Of a stretch of 35,785 bases of DNA, positions 8,844 to 17,018 are shown in pieces. How positions within the stretch are numbered: position 1 is the stretch's first letter; every line of letters starts with the position of its first letter. Origin of the DNA: Dehalococcoidia bacterium (GTDB taxonomy: Bacteria > Chloroflexota > Dehalococcoidia > GIF9 > UBA5629). The notes beneath the pieces were generated by a model. That model was not told where the DNA came from and ran no database searches. It saw nothing but the letters and a program-made list of their open reading frames with translations. Where the stretch lies: positions 1 through 35,785 of the forward strand of contig JAQUQM010000009.1 in assembly GCA_028716085.1 (NCBI GenBank), given 5' to 3'. A program made the translations under genes and the position numbers.

Positions 8844-10145
8844 CTAATCTATATAAAGGTAATCTGTTACCTGCTCGAATATATGCCGGGCTGCCACAAC
8901 CCTGTAATAATATTCTTGTTTGACTGACGGTTCACAACCGCTCAGGGAGATAGCTTTATATGCATTGAGCAGTACCTCGCGTTGCATAGCCAATCCGCGG
9001 TAAATCATATTAATATTCCACATCGGTCGTTTACTGGCCCACCAGAACTGGCAACTGTGGAGAGCAGCATCCAAAGTATTTCTTGCCCGGGTAGCGAATT
9101 CCCGGCTGACCTGGCTATCCGCTACCTCTTCTGCCTTTCGGGAAACCGCCATTGTGAGGTCAAGGTGCTCCCATTGCTTGGTGTGCACCGGATTGTTCTT
9201 GTCTTTCCAGAGAGGATAGTAATTCTGCATTTTTATATCGTCAGCGGAAGTGCTCCATGAAGACGGCCTAGGACTTATTTTGGGTCCGCGGGGGAAGATG
9301 TCCAGTAATTCGCTAATCTTAACGATCTCAATTTCCTTTTGCGCACCTGTCGATTCATATTCAAATAGCTTGCGATGCTGTTCCGCCAGCGGCTTTTGTT
9401 CACGCATAACCCTTGTCGAGTCTTTCTGAGGCGTTAGCGTTTCATAAACCTCTCCAAGGAACAGCTTGTCCCAGTGCTGAATATGATGTCCGAATGTTTC
9501 AGCATCCATGGCAGTGATGACATAGATATCTCCCTCTCCCTGATGCAATTGCTTCAGATGCTCAATAAAACCCTGTCCGTCAAGATCTTTGAAGCTGATT
9601 TTATTACTCAAAATGTCATCGCGGAAAAAGACGGCGATGTCACCATCAATATCATCGATACCATGAATTACATCCATCGGCCACGATACAGGACATGCAA
9701 TGCCGCTTACAATTATCCATTCATGGCGGGATTCTACGATAGGGCTTACGATATCCCGGGAATAACACATCTCGGGAGGGAAAAACCCTCTTGGCATGTA
9801 AGAATCACCAAGATATTGCCTGTTGGTTATATAGTTAAGCCTGATTTGCCGCTCAACTTCCGCCTTAGGTATCAGCGGCAGAATAGGATGGTATTTGCCC
9901 GAACCTGTAAATTCAATCTGGCCCCTCTCGGCCAGTTTGCTCATCCTGTTTAAAATGTCCGTATATCCATAAAGACCGAGCATTTCGGACAGCACACCGT
10001 TTATATTAAAGGTGGCTTTGGCATGCGGAAATTCATCAAACACATCCAGGATGGGGCGGTAAGACTCATTACTGACTTTCATCAAAATCGATGGAGTTTG
10101 AGTTGGCGGTTGATAAAAATGAAACAGAGGCGCCCAGTAAATCAT
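8844..10145 (-). CDS. GH57 family glycoside hydrolase (amylase/amylopullulanase-like)
   Basis: A second, shorter GH57 enzyme of 433 residues, only distantly related to the one at 6403. It shows the family's YQPP at 11-14 in place of HQP, GKYHPILPLI at 83-92, a candidate nucleophile Glu125 in FFPPEMCYS and a candidate acid/base Asp214 in TAMDAETFGHH. The remainder is a helical C-terminal domain ending near QVTDYLYID. It lacks the DUF1925/1926 beta-sandwich of its neighbour. The substrate is probably an alpha-glucan, given the glgA, glgC and sugar-kinase neighbours. Whether it hydrolyses, debranches or branches cannot be read from sequence. There is no signal peptide. The ATG at 10143-10145 begins the typical family N-terminus and lies 9 bases after the ROK kinase stop. 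Confidence 0.85.
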   Translation of the reverse strand: MIYWAPLFHFYQPPTQTPSILMKVSNESYRPILDVFDEFPHAKATFNINGVLSEMLGLYGYTDILNRMSKLAERGQIEFTGSGKYHPILPLIPKAEVERQIRLNYITNRQYLGDSYMPRGFFPPEMCYSRDIVSPIVESRHEWIIVSGIACPVSWPMDVIHGIDDIDGDIAVFFRDDILSNKISFKDLDGQGFIEHLKQLHQGEGDIYVITAMDAETFGHHIQHWDKLFLGEVYETLTPQKDSTRVMREQKPLAEQHRKLFEYESTGAQKEIEIVKISELLDIFPRGPKISPRPSSWSTSADDIKMQNYYPLWKDKNNPVHTKQWEHLDLTMAVSRKAEEVADSQVSREFATRARNTLDAALHSCQFWWASKRPMWNINMIYRGLAMQREVLLNAYKAISLSGCEPSVKQEYYYRVVAARHIFEQVTDYLYID

Positions 10146-10154
10146 CTTTTTTAT

Positions 10155-11123
10155 TTAACTCCGCTCATGAGATACATAGCAAGCTGCACCCAGCAGGCCG
10201 GCGTCGGTCCCCAAGCGTGACCTGATCACCTTCACGTCACGTGCGGGCAGCTTGAAAGCATATTTTTTCATGTATATTCTGGCGGGTTTAAGTATCATGT
10301 TCCCCATTTTGGATACACCACCGCCTATAACAATTACATCGGGATTAAAGATGTTAACCACATTTGCCAGACCAATTCCTAAATAATGCGCGGCGGTCCG
10401 GATTGCCTCACATGCCACAATGTCACCCTGCCGGGCTGCTCTGGTCACATGCTCTGCCGTGACAGCATCGATATACCCATCGGTCATCTGAGTTAGCAGG
10501 CTTTTCCGCCCTCTTTTTAATAAATCCTTTGCCGTGCGGGCAATAGCCGTGCCTGAAGCAAACGCTTCCAGACACCCTTTTTTACCACACTTACATTCAG
10601 GCCCATCGACGTCAATTATCATGTGACCTATTTCTCCGGCGCAGCCGCTACTACCTTCGTACAGGTTCCCGTTGATAATAATTCCACCGCCTATCCCTGT
10701 GCTCACCGTTAAATATATCAGGTTACTTACCCCGGCATACTTACCAAGCTCGTATTCTCCCAGCGCAGCCGCATTGGCATCATTTATCAAAGATACAGGT
10801 ATTCCAAATTCATTAAATAATATATCGCCGAGCCTGACATTGTGCCAGCGGGGAAGATTCGGCGATTCAACTACCACTCCATTCCTGATATCGATCGTGC
10901 CAGCCACTGCTACAGCTATCCTGCCTATATTTTGATTGCGGGCTTTATTTTTGATATTGTGCACTGAATTTACAAGCCGTTGGATAACCCTGGCAGGGCC
11001 TTCATCTGCAAGGGTATGGCAATACTGGCGAGAAATTATCCTCCCCCCGGGCTCGATTACAGCCGCAATGAATTTTGTTCCGCCGATATCTATAGCAATC
11101 ACCGGGTCATCTTTACGCTGCAT
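10155..11123 (-). CDS. ROK family sugar kinase (glucokinase type)
   Basis: Phosphorylates a hexose, most likely glucose released from glycogen, using ATP. The N-terminal phosphate loop is AIDIGGTKFIAAV. The ROK zinc-binding signature GHMIIDVDGPECKCGKKGC with the CxCGxxGCxE pattern is complete, and NDANAAALGEYELG carries the catalytic Asp. The frame extends to 11180, but ATG 11121-11123 is preferred. It gives MQRKDDPVIAIDIGG, the usual N-terminus, has GGAG about 10 bases upstream and overlaps the glgA stop by 11 bases, a common coupling. The longer form would add 19 residues with no family counterpart. At 322 residues it is a normal ROK glucokinase. It has no helix-turn-helix, so it is a kinase and not a ROK repressor. 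Exact sugar specificity is inferred from context. Confidence 0.92.
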   Translation of the reverse strand: MQRKDDPVIAIDIGGTKFIAAVIEPGGRIISRQYCHTLADEGPARVIQRLVNSVHNIKNKARNQNIGRIAVAVAGTIDIRNGVVVESPNLPRWHNVRLGDILFNEFGIPVSLINDANAAALGEYELGKYAGVSNLIYLTVSTGIGGGIIINGNLYEGSSGCAGEIGHMIIDVDGPECKCGKKGCLEAFASGTAIARTAKDLLKRGRKSLLTQMTDGYIDAVTAEHVTRAARQGDIVACEAIRTAAHYLGIGLANVVNIFNPDVIVIGGGVSKMGNMILKPARIYMKKYAFKLPARDVKVIRSRLGTDAGLLGAACYVSHERS

Positions 11124-12540
11124 TTCCGCTAAGCTCCAGTAATTTTTTATACAAAGTCTCGTACCTGGCCACCGGGTCACGCCACGTGAAGTCCTGTTTC
11201 ATGATACGCCTGACCGCTTTATCCCACGATCCCTTATTATTGAAATCCTGTGCAGCCCTTTTCAGGGTGGAAGTCAAAGCTTGAGCAGTATAATCTTCAA
11301 AAACGAATCCGGTGCCTTTGCCCAGATCTGAACTCAAATTACGCACGGTATCAACCAGGCCTCCGGTTGCCCGCACCAGAGGAACCGAACCGTAACGCAT
11401 CGCAATCAGCTGGCTCAGGCCGCAGGGCTCCCAGTTCGACGGCATCAAAAAAATATCGCTTCCCGCATAAATCAGATGCGCCATCGGGTTATCGAATGTT
11501 ATATATGTTTTAACATTATCCGGATACCTCTTCCCAAGCGCTTCCATGGCATTTTCATAGTAATCCTTTCCTTTTCCCAGAAAAACAAATTGAACGGGAA
11601 CTTTCGAAATAAAGCCAGGCAAAGCCTGAAGTATTATATCGAGTCCTTTCTGCTCATCCATTCTGGTAACCATGCCGATCAAAGGAACATCCATGTTTTC
11701 CCGCCAGCCGGATAGTTGTTGCAATTTTCTCTTGTTGACTGATTTACCATCCATTTCCCGGAAAGAATAATTAGCCGTGATTAATTTATCTGCCTCGGGA
11801 TCATATTCCTCGTACCCAAGGCCATTTCGTATTCCATAAAGGCTCCCTTTACGAAAATTCAGCAGATCCTGCAGGCCGCAACCATTCTCGTACGTCAATA
11901 TCTCCCGGGCAAAAGTTTCACTGACCGTGCTGACTACATCTGCCCAGAGTATACCCTGGCTCATGAAAGTTAACGGCACCTGCTGGTTCATGGGTAGCCT
12001 GGCATGCCAGTGTGCGGCAAGCCCCGTCTCATGTAAGAAATAGTGATCAAAATTTCCCTGGTATTTAATATTATGTATAGTAAAAACCGTTTTATAGTTG
12101 TATGCCTTGTTCCTGACCATGAGCGGTATAAGAGCCGCATGCCAGTCATGGCAATGTATAATATCTGGCTGCCATCCCAGATGAGGCAGGATGTCACTCA
12201 CCGCAGTACAGAAAACAAAGAACTTCTCAAGTTCGTTTTCGCCGTAAACCAGCGCTGAATCAGTAAAAATGTCATCACAGACGAGAAATGTTTCAACATC
12301 CTCAACAATAATCTGTTCAATGTGGATTTTGCGATATTTGCCAAGCGCAAGTACTGTGAAATCGTTGACTATCCGCTCTGTTTTGAAGTTTGAGAAATCA
12401 ATGAAGCCATATTTAGGAATAATGGCTCGAACATCATGACCGGCTTTGATAAGCTCTTGCGGCAAGGATCGCATCACATCAGCCAATCCACCTACTTTGG
12501 AAAGAGGAGCAATTTCAGCAGCGGCAAAAAGAATTTTCAT
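11113..12540 (-). CDS. glgA: Glycogen synthase (ADP-glucose, GT5)
   Basis: Adds glucose from ADP-glucose to the non-reducing end of alpha-1,4-glucan. It has the GT5 N-terminal domain with the ADP-glucose binding motif KVGGLADV starting at Lys15. The C-terminal GT-B half has MVTRMDEQKGLDII and MPSNWEPCGLSQLIAMRYG, the conserved glutamate-containing nucleotide-sugar site. The length of 475 residues is usual for bacterial GlgA. The ATG at 12538-12540 follows the glgC stop by 8 bases, so both are cotranscribed. The downstream ROK kinase overlaps its stop. Together with glgC and the two GH57 enzymes it forms a glycogen cassette with no classical GH13 glgB branching enzyme in view. Confidence 0.95.
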   Translation of the reverse strand: MKILFAAAEIAPLSKVGGLADVMRSLPQELIKAGHDVRAIIPKYGFIDFSNFKTERIVNDFTVLALGKYRKIHIEQIIVEDVETFLVCDDIFTDSALVYGENELEKFFVFCTAVSDILPHLGWQPDIIHCHDWHAALIPLMVRNKAYNYKTVFTIHNIKYQGNFDHYFLHETGLAAHWHARLPMNQQVPLTFMSQGILWADVVSTVSETFAREILTYENGCGLQDLLNFRKGSLYGIRNGLGYEEYDPEADKLITANYSFREMDGKSVNKRKLQQLSGWRENMDVPLIGMVTRMDEQKGLDIILQALPGFISKVPVQFVFLGKGKDYYENAMEALGKRYPDNVKTYITFDNPMAHLIYAGSDIFLMPSNWEPCGLSQLIAMRYGSVPLVRATGGLVDTVRNLSSDLGKGTGFVFEDYTAQALTSTLKRAAQDFNNKGSWDKAVRRIMKQDFTWRDPVARYETLYKKLLELSGNAA

Positions 12541-12548
12541 CCCCGATT

Positions 12549-13829
12549 TTATATCTGATATCTCCTCGGGATTTTACTTTTTACAACCTCCCCGCTTACG
12601 ATTGTCTTGGACAAAAAGTCGGAGGCTTCCACCCACGGTTCAATCTTGCAGTTCCGTCCGATAGTGACATCCGAGGGAATCCTGGCGCCCTTACCTACGA
12701 GCGTAATACCGCTTTTCAGATATTCGGGTTCTTCCTGATTAGGCGTATAATCGTCACCTTCGCCTATACGGCATCCCCGGCTGATCCAGACCTGCTTATC
12801 AATAATACTTTTATCTATGGAGGAACCACGGCCTATGGTCGTATCTTCGAAAATAATGGAATTTCTAACCACCGCATCCTCTTCAATAAAGACCCTGGGC
12901 GAGATAATTGAGTTGATTAAAGTTCCGTTGATAATGGCTCCGTTACAAACCAGCGCCCTGCTGATTTGGGCTTTGGGTCCCAATTTTACGGGAGGATATC
13001 CCTGGAAAACTGTACGTACCTCGTTATCAGGATTATAAAGGTTAAGATCAGGCAGATCGACTATTAAATCCATATTGGTTTGCCAGTAGGTTTCGATTGT
13101 CCCTACATCGCGCCAGTATCCGCGAAATCGATAGCCATAAACCTGGTATTTGCCTATCAGCTCGGGTAATACGTTATGACCGAAATCGAATCCTTCCTGC
13201 TTCCGAGCCATCTCCTCCAGCGCTTCGACCAGTACGCTTTTGTTAAACACGTAAATTCCCATGGAGGCAAGCCTGCTTTTGGCTACTTTGGGTTTTTCTT
13301 CAAAATTTACAATCCGTTCGTTATGGTCAACCGTGATGATGCCAAACCGTGAAGTTTCATCCTGGTCGACTTCATAAACTGCAACCGTAACATCCGCATG
13401 ACGGTTCCTGTGTGCGGTCAATAGCTGATCATATCTCATGTTATAGATATGATCGGCGGAAAGAACAAGAATCTCATCCACACGCTGGTCGATTATATAG
13501 TAAATATTCTGATATACAGCATCGGCAGTTCCCTTGTACCAGTCCCTTGCCGATCTGCTGAGGAAGGGCTGCAGGATCACGACCCCACCCTGAGCTTTAT
13601 CCATATCCCAGGGCCGGCCTACTCCAATATGCTGCGCCAGCGATCTCGGATTGAATTGGGTCAGGACAGCGACATTGTAAATCCCCGAGTTGGCGCAGTT
13701 GCTCAGCGTGAAATCGATAATGCGATATTTTCCGCCAAACGGTACAGCAGGTTTGGCACGCTCGGCAGCCAGAATACTGAGGCGTTCACTGGCACCACCT
13801 GCCAGGATTACAGCTAATACCCTCTTCAT
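12549..13829 (-). CDS. glgC: Glucose-1-phosphate adenylyltransferase
   Basis: Makes ADP-glucose from glucose-1-phosphate and ATP, the committed step of bacterial glycogen synthesis. The nucleotidyltransferase domain (about 1-270) begins MKRVLAVILAGG and carries ERAKPAVPFGGKYRIIDF and WYKGTADAVYQN, both diagnostic for GlgC. The left-handed beta-helix follows with hexapeptide-like repeats (about 290-420). The glycine-rich loop reads GGASERLSILAAERAKP where many enzymes have GGxGxRLxPLT, a departure in the loop but with the core residues retained. The length of 426 is typical. It lies upstream of glgA. The 83-base gap to holA could hold a promoter, but none is convincing. Confidence 0.95.
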   Translation of the reverse strand: MKRVLAVILAGGASERLSILAAERAKPAVPFGGKYRIIDFTLSNCANSGIYNVAVLTQFNPRSLAQHIGVGRPWDMDKAQGGVVILQPFLSRSARDWYKGTADAVYQNIYYIIDQRVDEILVLSADHIYNMRYDQLLTAHRNRHADVTVAVYEVDQDETSRFGIITVDHNERIVNFEEKPKVAKSRLASMGIYVFNKSVLVEALEEMARKQEGFDFGHNVLPELIGKYQVYGYRFRGYWRDVGTIETYWQTNMDLIVDLPDLNLYNPDNEVRTVFQGYPPVKLGPKAQISRALVCNGAIINGTLINSIISPRVFIEEDAVVRNSIIFEDTTIGRGSSIDKSIIDKQVWISRGCRIGEGDDYTPNQEEPEYLKSGITLVGKGARIPSDVTIGRNCKIEPWVEASDFLSKTIVSGEVVKSKIPRRYQI

Positions 13830-13912
13830 ATCCGAAATTTATACCTGCCTCAATCCAAATTTTATCCAAATATACGCTATTTGTCGATTGCCCTGCCCGT
13901 ACCTCGCAATCT

Positions 13913-14923
13913 TTAAGACCTGCACAATTCCGTGACCAGTAAATTCAAGGCTAATTCATCTTCATACTTGCCGGTTTTAATAGCAATATCTATTTCAAGC
14001 AAATAGTGAAATGCCTTCCTGATACGGGAAATCGAATAACTCTTGGCCTGCCTCAAAGTTTTCTCAATCGGGTACCTGGGATGCAGTCCGAGCTTCTCTT
14101 TAATCTGTGGCAACGGTGTATTATGGCTCATATCCTTGACCCTCAGTATCACTGCAAGCTGCCTTTCTATCATGGCAAGTATTTGCTGCGGCGCAGCACC
14201 ATATTTAAGCATCCTGTGCAGCATGAGCTGCGCATCCTTTACCTTACCCTCCAGGACAGAGTCGACAAGCGCAAAAATATTCTCCTCACGTGAAACAATC
14301 GATATTTCCCGTACATCGTTTTCAGTGATCTCCCTGTCTCCGCAGAACGTTGCCAGTTTATCTATCTCCCCACTCAATGCCCACAAATCACCACCCATAT
14401 ACTCAATGAGAAGGGCTATTGCTGAATTGGCCATTTTCCCGCCGCGTTCAGTTGCATATCCTCTCACCCAGGCCTGTAATTCTTTCCCTTTCAGCTCATT
14501 CAGTTGAAACACTTTATCCGCCAGCGGCGTCAGATTTTTGAAAAAAGCATTATGGCCTTTACTATCAAGGTCAGGATCGAAAAGCACCAGCACGGTTGTC
14601 GGTGTCATCCTCTTGATATAAGACGCAAGGTCCTGCCAGTCTTTATGCGGGTTGTTATTATCATTCGCAGTGTCTTCCCCGGCCCGGTTTTGTTTATCAC
14701 CCGATTGAAAGCGCTTCAATAGTCCCTCGACTATCACGAGCCGGTTAGGCAGCATAAAGGGAACGGCATCGCACACTTCTGTCAGGTCCTTCAATGCAAG
14801 CTTTCTTCCATCGAGCACCGTTGTATTTACGGCGAGCATATCACCATCCCCCAACCCCTTCTTTATATCCTGCAACGCCTTATAGCAGCTAAAATTGTCA
14901 TCGCCAGCAATTATGTAAAACAT
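13913..14923 (-). CDS. holA: DNA polymerase III subunit delta
   Basis: Clamp-loader subunit that opens the beta sliding clamp. The 336-residue protein starts MFYIIAGDDNFSCYKALQDI, matching the HolA N-terminus. It continues with NRLVIVEGLLKRF and, further on, LVLFDPDLDSKGHNAFFKNL, both usual delta landmarks. The C-terminal helical collar domain (about 210-336) includes ENIFALVDSVLEGKVKDAQ and LARQ-like contexts typical of the family. The N-terminal domain is divergent between species, as is normal for delta. GAGGGA lies about 7 bases before the ATG. It is the first gene of the long minus-strand run and is divergent from the PRC-barrel gene at 15035. No rpsT, which often follows holA, is present. 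Confidence 0.93.
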   Translation of the reverse strand: MFYIIAGDDNFSCYKALQDIKKGLGDGDMLAVNTTVLDGRKLALKDLTEVCDAVPFMLPNRLVIVEGLLKRFQSGDKQNRAGEDTANDNNNPHKDWQDLASYIKRMTPTTVLVLFDPDLDSKGHNAFFKNLTPLADKVFQLNELKGKELQAWVRGYATERGGKMANSAIALLIEYMGGDLWALSGEIDKLATFCGDREITENDVREISIVSREENIFALVDSVLEGKVKDAQLMLHRMLKYGAAPQQILAMIERQLAVILRVKDMSHNTPLPQIKEKLGLHPRYPIEKTLRQAKSYSISRIRKAFHYLLEIDIAIKTGKYEDELALNLLVTELCRS

Positions 14924-14960
14924 AAATCCCTCTACTGTATATTAGATATCCGGACAATCC

Positions 14961-14987
14961 TTGCTAAGTTTCCTTTAATTGTATAAT
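14961..14987 (+). promoter_or_regulatory. Possible sigma70-type promoter for the PRC-barrel/mrp/iscU genes
   Basis: TTGCTA (14961-14966) and a perfect TATAAT (14982-14987) are separated by 15 bases, shorter than the ideal 17. They lie in the 111-base divergent gap between holA and the plus-strand PRC-barrel gene. The -10 is convincing and the spacing is not, so the call is tentative. Confidence 0.35.
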
Positions 14988-15034
14988 AATTGTGATAACT
15001 GCTGCTTTTATTTCAATATTATAGAGGTGGAATA

Positions 15035-15271
15035 ATGCTGGTAAAGAAATTGCTCGGCAAAGAGGTTATAGGATCGCACGGAGATAAAATCGGCAAGGTT
15101 TCGGACATTGATATTGATTTATTCTCAGGAAAAATAAAAACAATTATTATAGGTGCAGGCATCGGCAAAAAATATAAAATCAAGCTGGATGATATCGTCA
15201 CAACGGGCGACACCATGATCATCCGGTTTAATACTGAAGAGCTCGCTAAAAAATCAAAAAAATCCGGATAA
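15035..15271 (+). CDS. PRC-barrel domain mini-protein
   Basis: A 78-residue stand-alone PRC-barrel protein beginning MLVKKLLGKEVIGSHGDKIG. VSDIDIDLFSGKI and a GxGIGKKYKI strand follow, and the tail is lysine-rich (KKSKKSG). It starts at ATG 15035 with AGAGGTGG 5 bases upstream. It is a paralogue of the protein at 8576-8797: same opening motif, a D-x-D acidic strand and a beta-rich C-terminal half, but with a basic tail that the other carries only as KIKKT. It is the first gene of the plus-strand run and precedes the Mrp-type ATPase by 121 bases. The role is unknown. Small PRC-barrels can act as adaptor or RNA-binding modules, but nothing in the context fixes that here. Confidence 0.85.
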   Translation: MLVKKLLGKEVIGSHGDKIGKVSDIDIDLFSGKIKTIIIGAGIGKKYKIKLDDIVTTGDTMIIRFNTEELAKKSKKSG

Positions 15272-15392
15272 ACCAATTCCGGCATCGATTAAAGTCAATA
15301 TTTCTCGCCCCGGGGAAGAGAGAAAATTAACCTGCGGCCGTTTTTCAGAGTATCATTTATACAGGTCATTTCTTCGCACTTGGAGGTAAAAC

Positions 15393-16388
15393 TTGCTGAC
15401 CAGAGATAAAATTGCAGAAGCCTTAAATGACGTCCTTGTACCCGGCATCACCTACAGCATTATACGTATGAATCTGGTGCAGGATATAACTATAACCGAA
15501 GCATCGGTTAAGATTGTCCTGGCATCTACAGCTCTTAACGAGAACGCCCAGGTTTGGATCAAAGAAAAAATATCTGAATTAATCAAGAAGCTGGACAAGG
15601 CTGTTGACATCGAGGTCGAATTCATTGAAAAAAGGCCTCTTGAACTTAACAGCGTTAATAACATAATCGCCGTTATGAGCGGCAAGGGAGGCGTGGGCAA
15701 ATCCCTGGTTACGGGTCTGACAGCCATAGCGTTATGCAGGCAGGGATACACAGTAGGGATTCTCGATGCAGACATCACCGGGCCCAGCATTCCCAAAATG
15801 TTCGGCATAAGCACCAATCCGCAGGGCAATGAAAGCGGGATTCTACCGGTGCTGTCAGCCAATGGCATAGAGATCATTTCCATTAACCTTTTTCTCCCCA
15901 GCGAGGACGAAGCAGTAATCTGGCGAGGCCCGCTGATCGGCAAGGCTATAACACAATTCTGGGAGGATGTGCTCTGGGGCAAACTTGATTATCTGCTGAT
16001 TGACCTTCCCCCCGGAACGGCCGATGCTCCGTTGACTGCTTTACAGGTATTGCCTGTGAGCGGGGCGATAATTGTTTTTACGCCGCAGGACCTGACCACA
16101 ATGATCGTTAAAAAAGCAGTAAAAATGGCGCAACAAATGAACAAGCCGGTCCTCGGTGTAGTGGAAAATATGAGCTACCTGTATGTACCGGAAATCCGGA
16201 AACAAATCGAGATCTTCGGTAAAAGCCGCGGAGATGAGATGTCAAAGGCGGCAGGCGCACCCTTACTGGCAAAGATACCCATCGATCCCAAGCTTGCCCT
16301 TCTCTGCGATGAAGGGCATATCGAGAGATATGACTCTGAGATACTTACCTCTTTTAGCAAGGCATTGCAGAATGCACTGCGCTCATAA
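15393..16388 (+). CDS. Mrp/ApbC/NBP35-type P-loop ATPase lacking the CPxC motif
   Basis: Member of the Mrp/NBP35 family of iron-sulfur cluster carrier ATPases. The N-terminal MIP18/DUF59-like domain (about 1-80) is degraded at its usual central motif. The deviant Walker A is GKGGVGKS at 97-104, with DADITGPSIPKMFG and the Walker B LLIDLPPGTAD following. Canonical carriers have a CPxC cluster-binding pair just after VENMSY. Here the segment after that motif (263-270) is LYVPEIRK, with no cysteine. The subclass may still use the ATPase as a chaperone or scaffold partner, but classical 4Fe-4S carriage through CPxC is not supported. It starts at TTG 15393 with GGAGG 7 bases before it. It precedes the IscU-like gene by 23 bases, so the two are likely cotranscribed. 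Confidence 0.9.
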   Translation: MLTRDKIAEALNDVLVPGITYSIIRMNLVQDITITEASVKIVLASTALNENAQVWIKEKISELIKKLDKAVDIEVEFIEKRPLELNSVNNIIAVMSGKGGVGKSLVTGLTAIALCRQGYTVGILDADITGPSIPKMFGISTNPQGNESGILPVLSANGIEIISINLFLPSEDEAVIWRGPLIGKAITQFWEDVLWGKLDYLLIDLPPGTADAPLTALQVLPVSGAIIVFTPQDLTTMIVKKAVKMAQQMNKPVLGVVENMSYLYVPEIRKQIEIFGKSRGDEMSKAAGAPLLAKIPIDPKLALLCDEGHIERYDSEILTSFSKALQNALRS

Positions 16389-16411
16389 AATACGTAATCA
16401 GCGGTTAATCT

Positions 16412-16861
16412 ATGGAAGAGAAATTCGATAAGCTGGACGAGTATGTTTTGGGCAATCCCCAGGGCAATTATTCCAGGACATATCTCGAGCATGCGCTGCA
16501 CCCCAGGAATGTGGGAAACCTCGAGGGAGCCAACGGCTTTGCAGCGGTCTCCGGACACGACGGAAACGTAATGGAAATATGGCTGAAGATCAATGATGAC
16601 ACCGTGGAGGATGCTTCATTCTGGACCGATGGGTGCGGGACTACCATTGCCTGCGGCAGCATAACCACCGACATTATCAAAGGTAAAAACATCGAGCAAG
16701 TACTGGGCATCGATGAAGAATATATTTCATCGGCACTGGACGGGCTGCCGGGTGAAGGCTGTGTCTGCGCCAGGCTTGCAGCTGATACACTGAAAGCCGC
16801 CGTCCTCGATTACATTACCTTCAGAAATGAACCCTGGCGGCGCAAGTATACCAGGACCTGA
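16412..16861 (+). CDS. IscU/NifU-N-like scaffold protein with variant ligand set
   Basis: Predicted iron-sulfur assembly scaffold of the NifU N-terminal family, 149 residues. The family frame is clear in YSRTYLEHALHPRNVGNLEG, TDGCGTTIACGS at 73-83 and EGCVCARLAADTL at 116-127. The conserved second and third cysteines are present (Cys75 and Cys117 or Cys119). The first conserved cysteine and the following aspartate, normally in a PCGDTME-type motif, are replaced: the segment reads GHDGNVMEI with Asp50 and Asn52 in those places. Whether such a variant still assembles a cluster is unknown. It follows the Mrp-like gene by 23 bases. No IscS, IscR or HscA is in the window. There is no convincing Shine-Dalgarno before ATG 16412. 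Confidence 0.85.
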   Translation: MEEKFDKLDEYVLGNPQGNYSRTYLEHALHPRNVGNLEGANGFAAVSGHDGNVMEIWLKINDDTVEDASFWTDGCGTTIACGSITTDIIKGKNIEQVLGIDEEYISSALDGLPGEGCVCARLAADTLKAAVLDYITFRNEPWRRKYTRT

Positions 16862-16911
16862 TATCCGTCACTCCGGCAATATTTAAGACATGCCGTAAAA
16901 GCTTATATACC

Positions 16912-16940
16912 TTGATTTTAACGCGGGTAAACTATATACT
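16912..16940 (+). promoter_or_regulatory. Sigma70-type promoter of the ferritin-like/pur operon
   Basis: TTGATT at 16912-16917, a 17-base spacer and TATACT at 16935-16940 form a good housekeeping promoter inside the 157-base gap after the IscU-like gene. Transcription would start near 16947, leaving a leader of about 70 bases before the TTG at 17019. I found no purine riboswitch in that leader. Confidence 0.6.
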
Positions 16941-17018
16941 CAATACGGCGTTTCTCTGATATAAAAGACAGGAATTAAATTTTCTCAGGCATACCGGCCT
17001 GCTTCCGGGAGTCGTTTT

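Noticed and set aside
16947-17018. Purine riboswitch in the leader of the pur operon
   Set aside because: The leader of about 70 bases does not show the three-helix purine aptamer core. Only a weak CCGG pairing near a T-run was seen.
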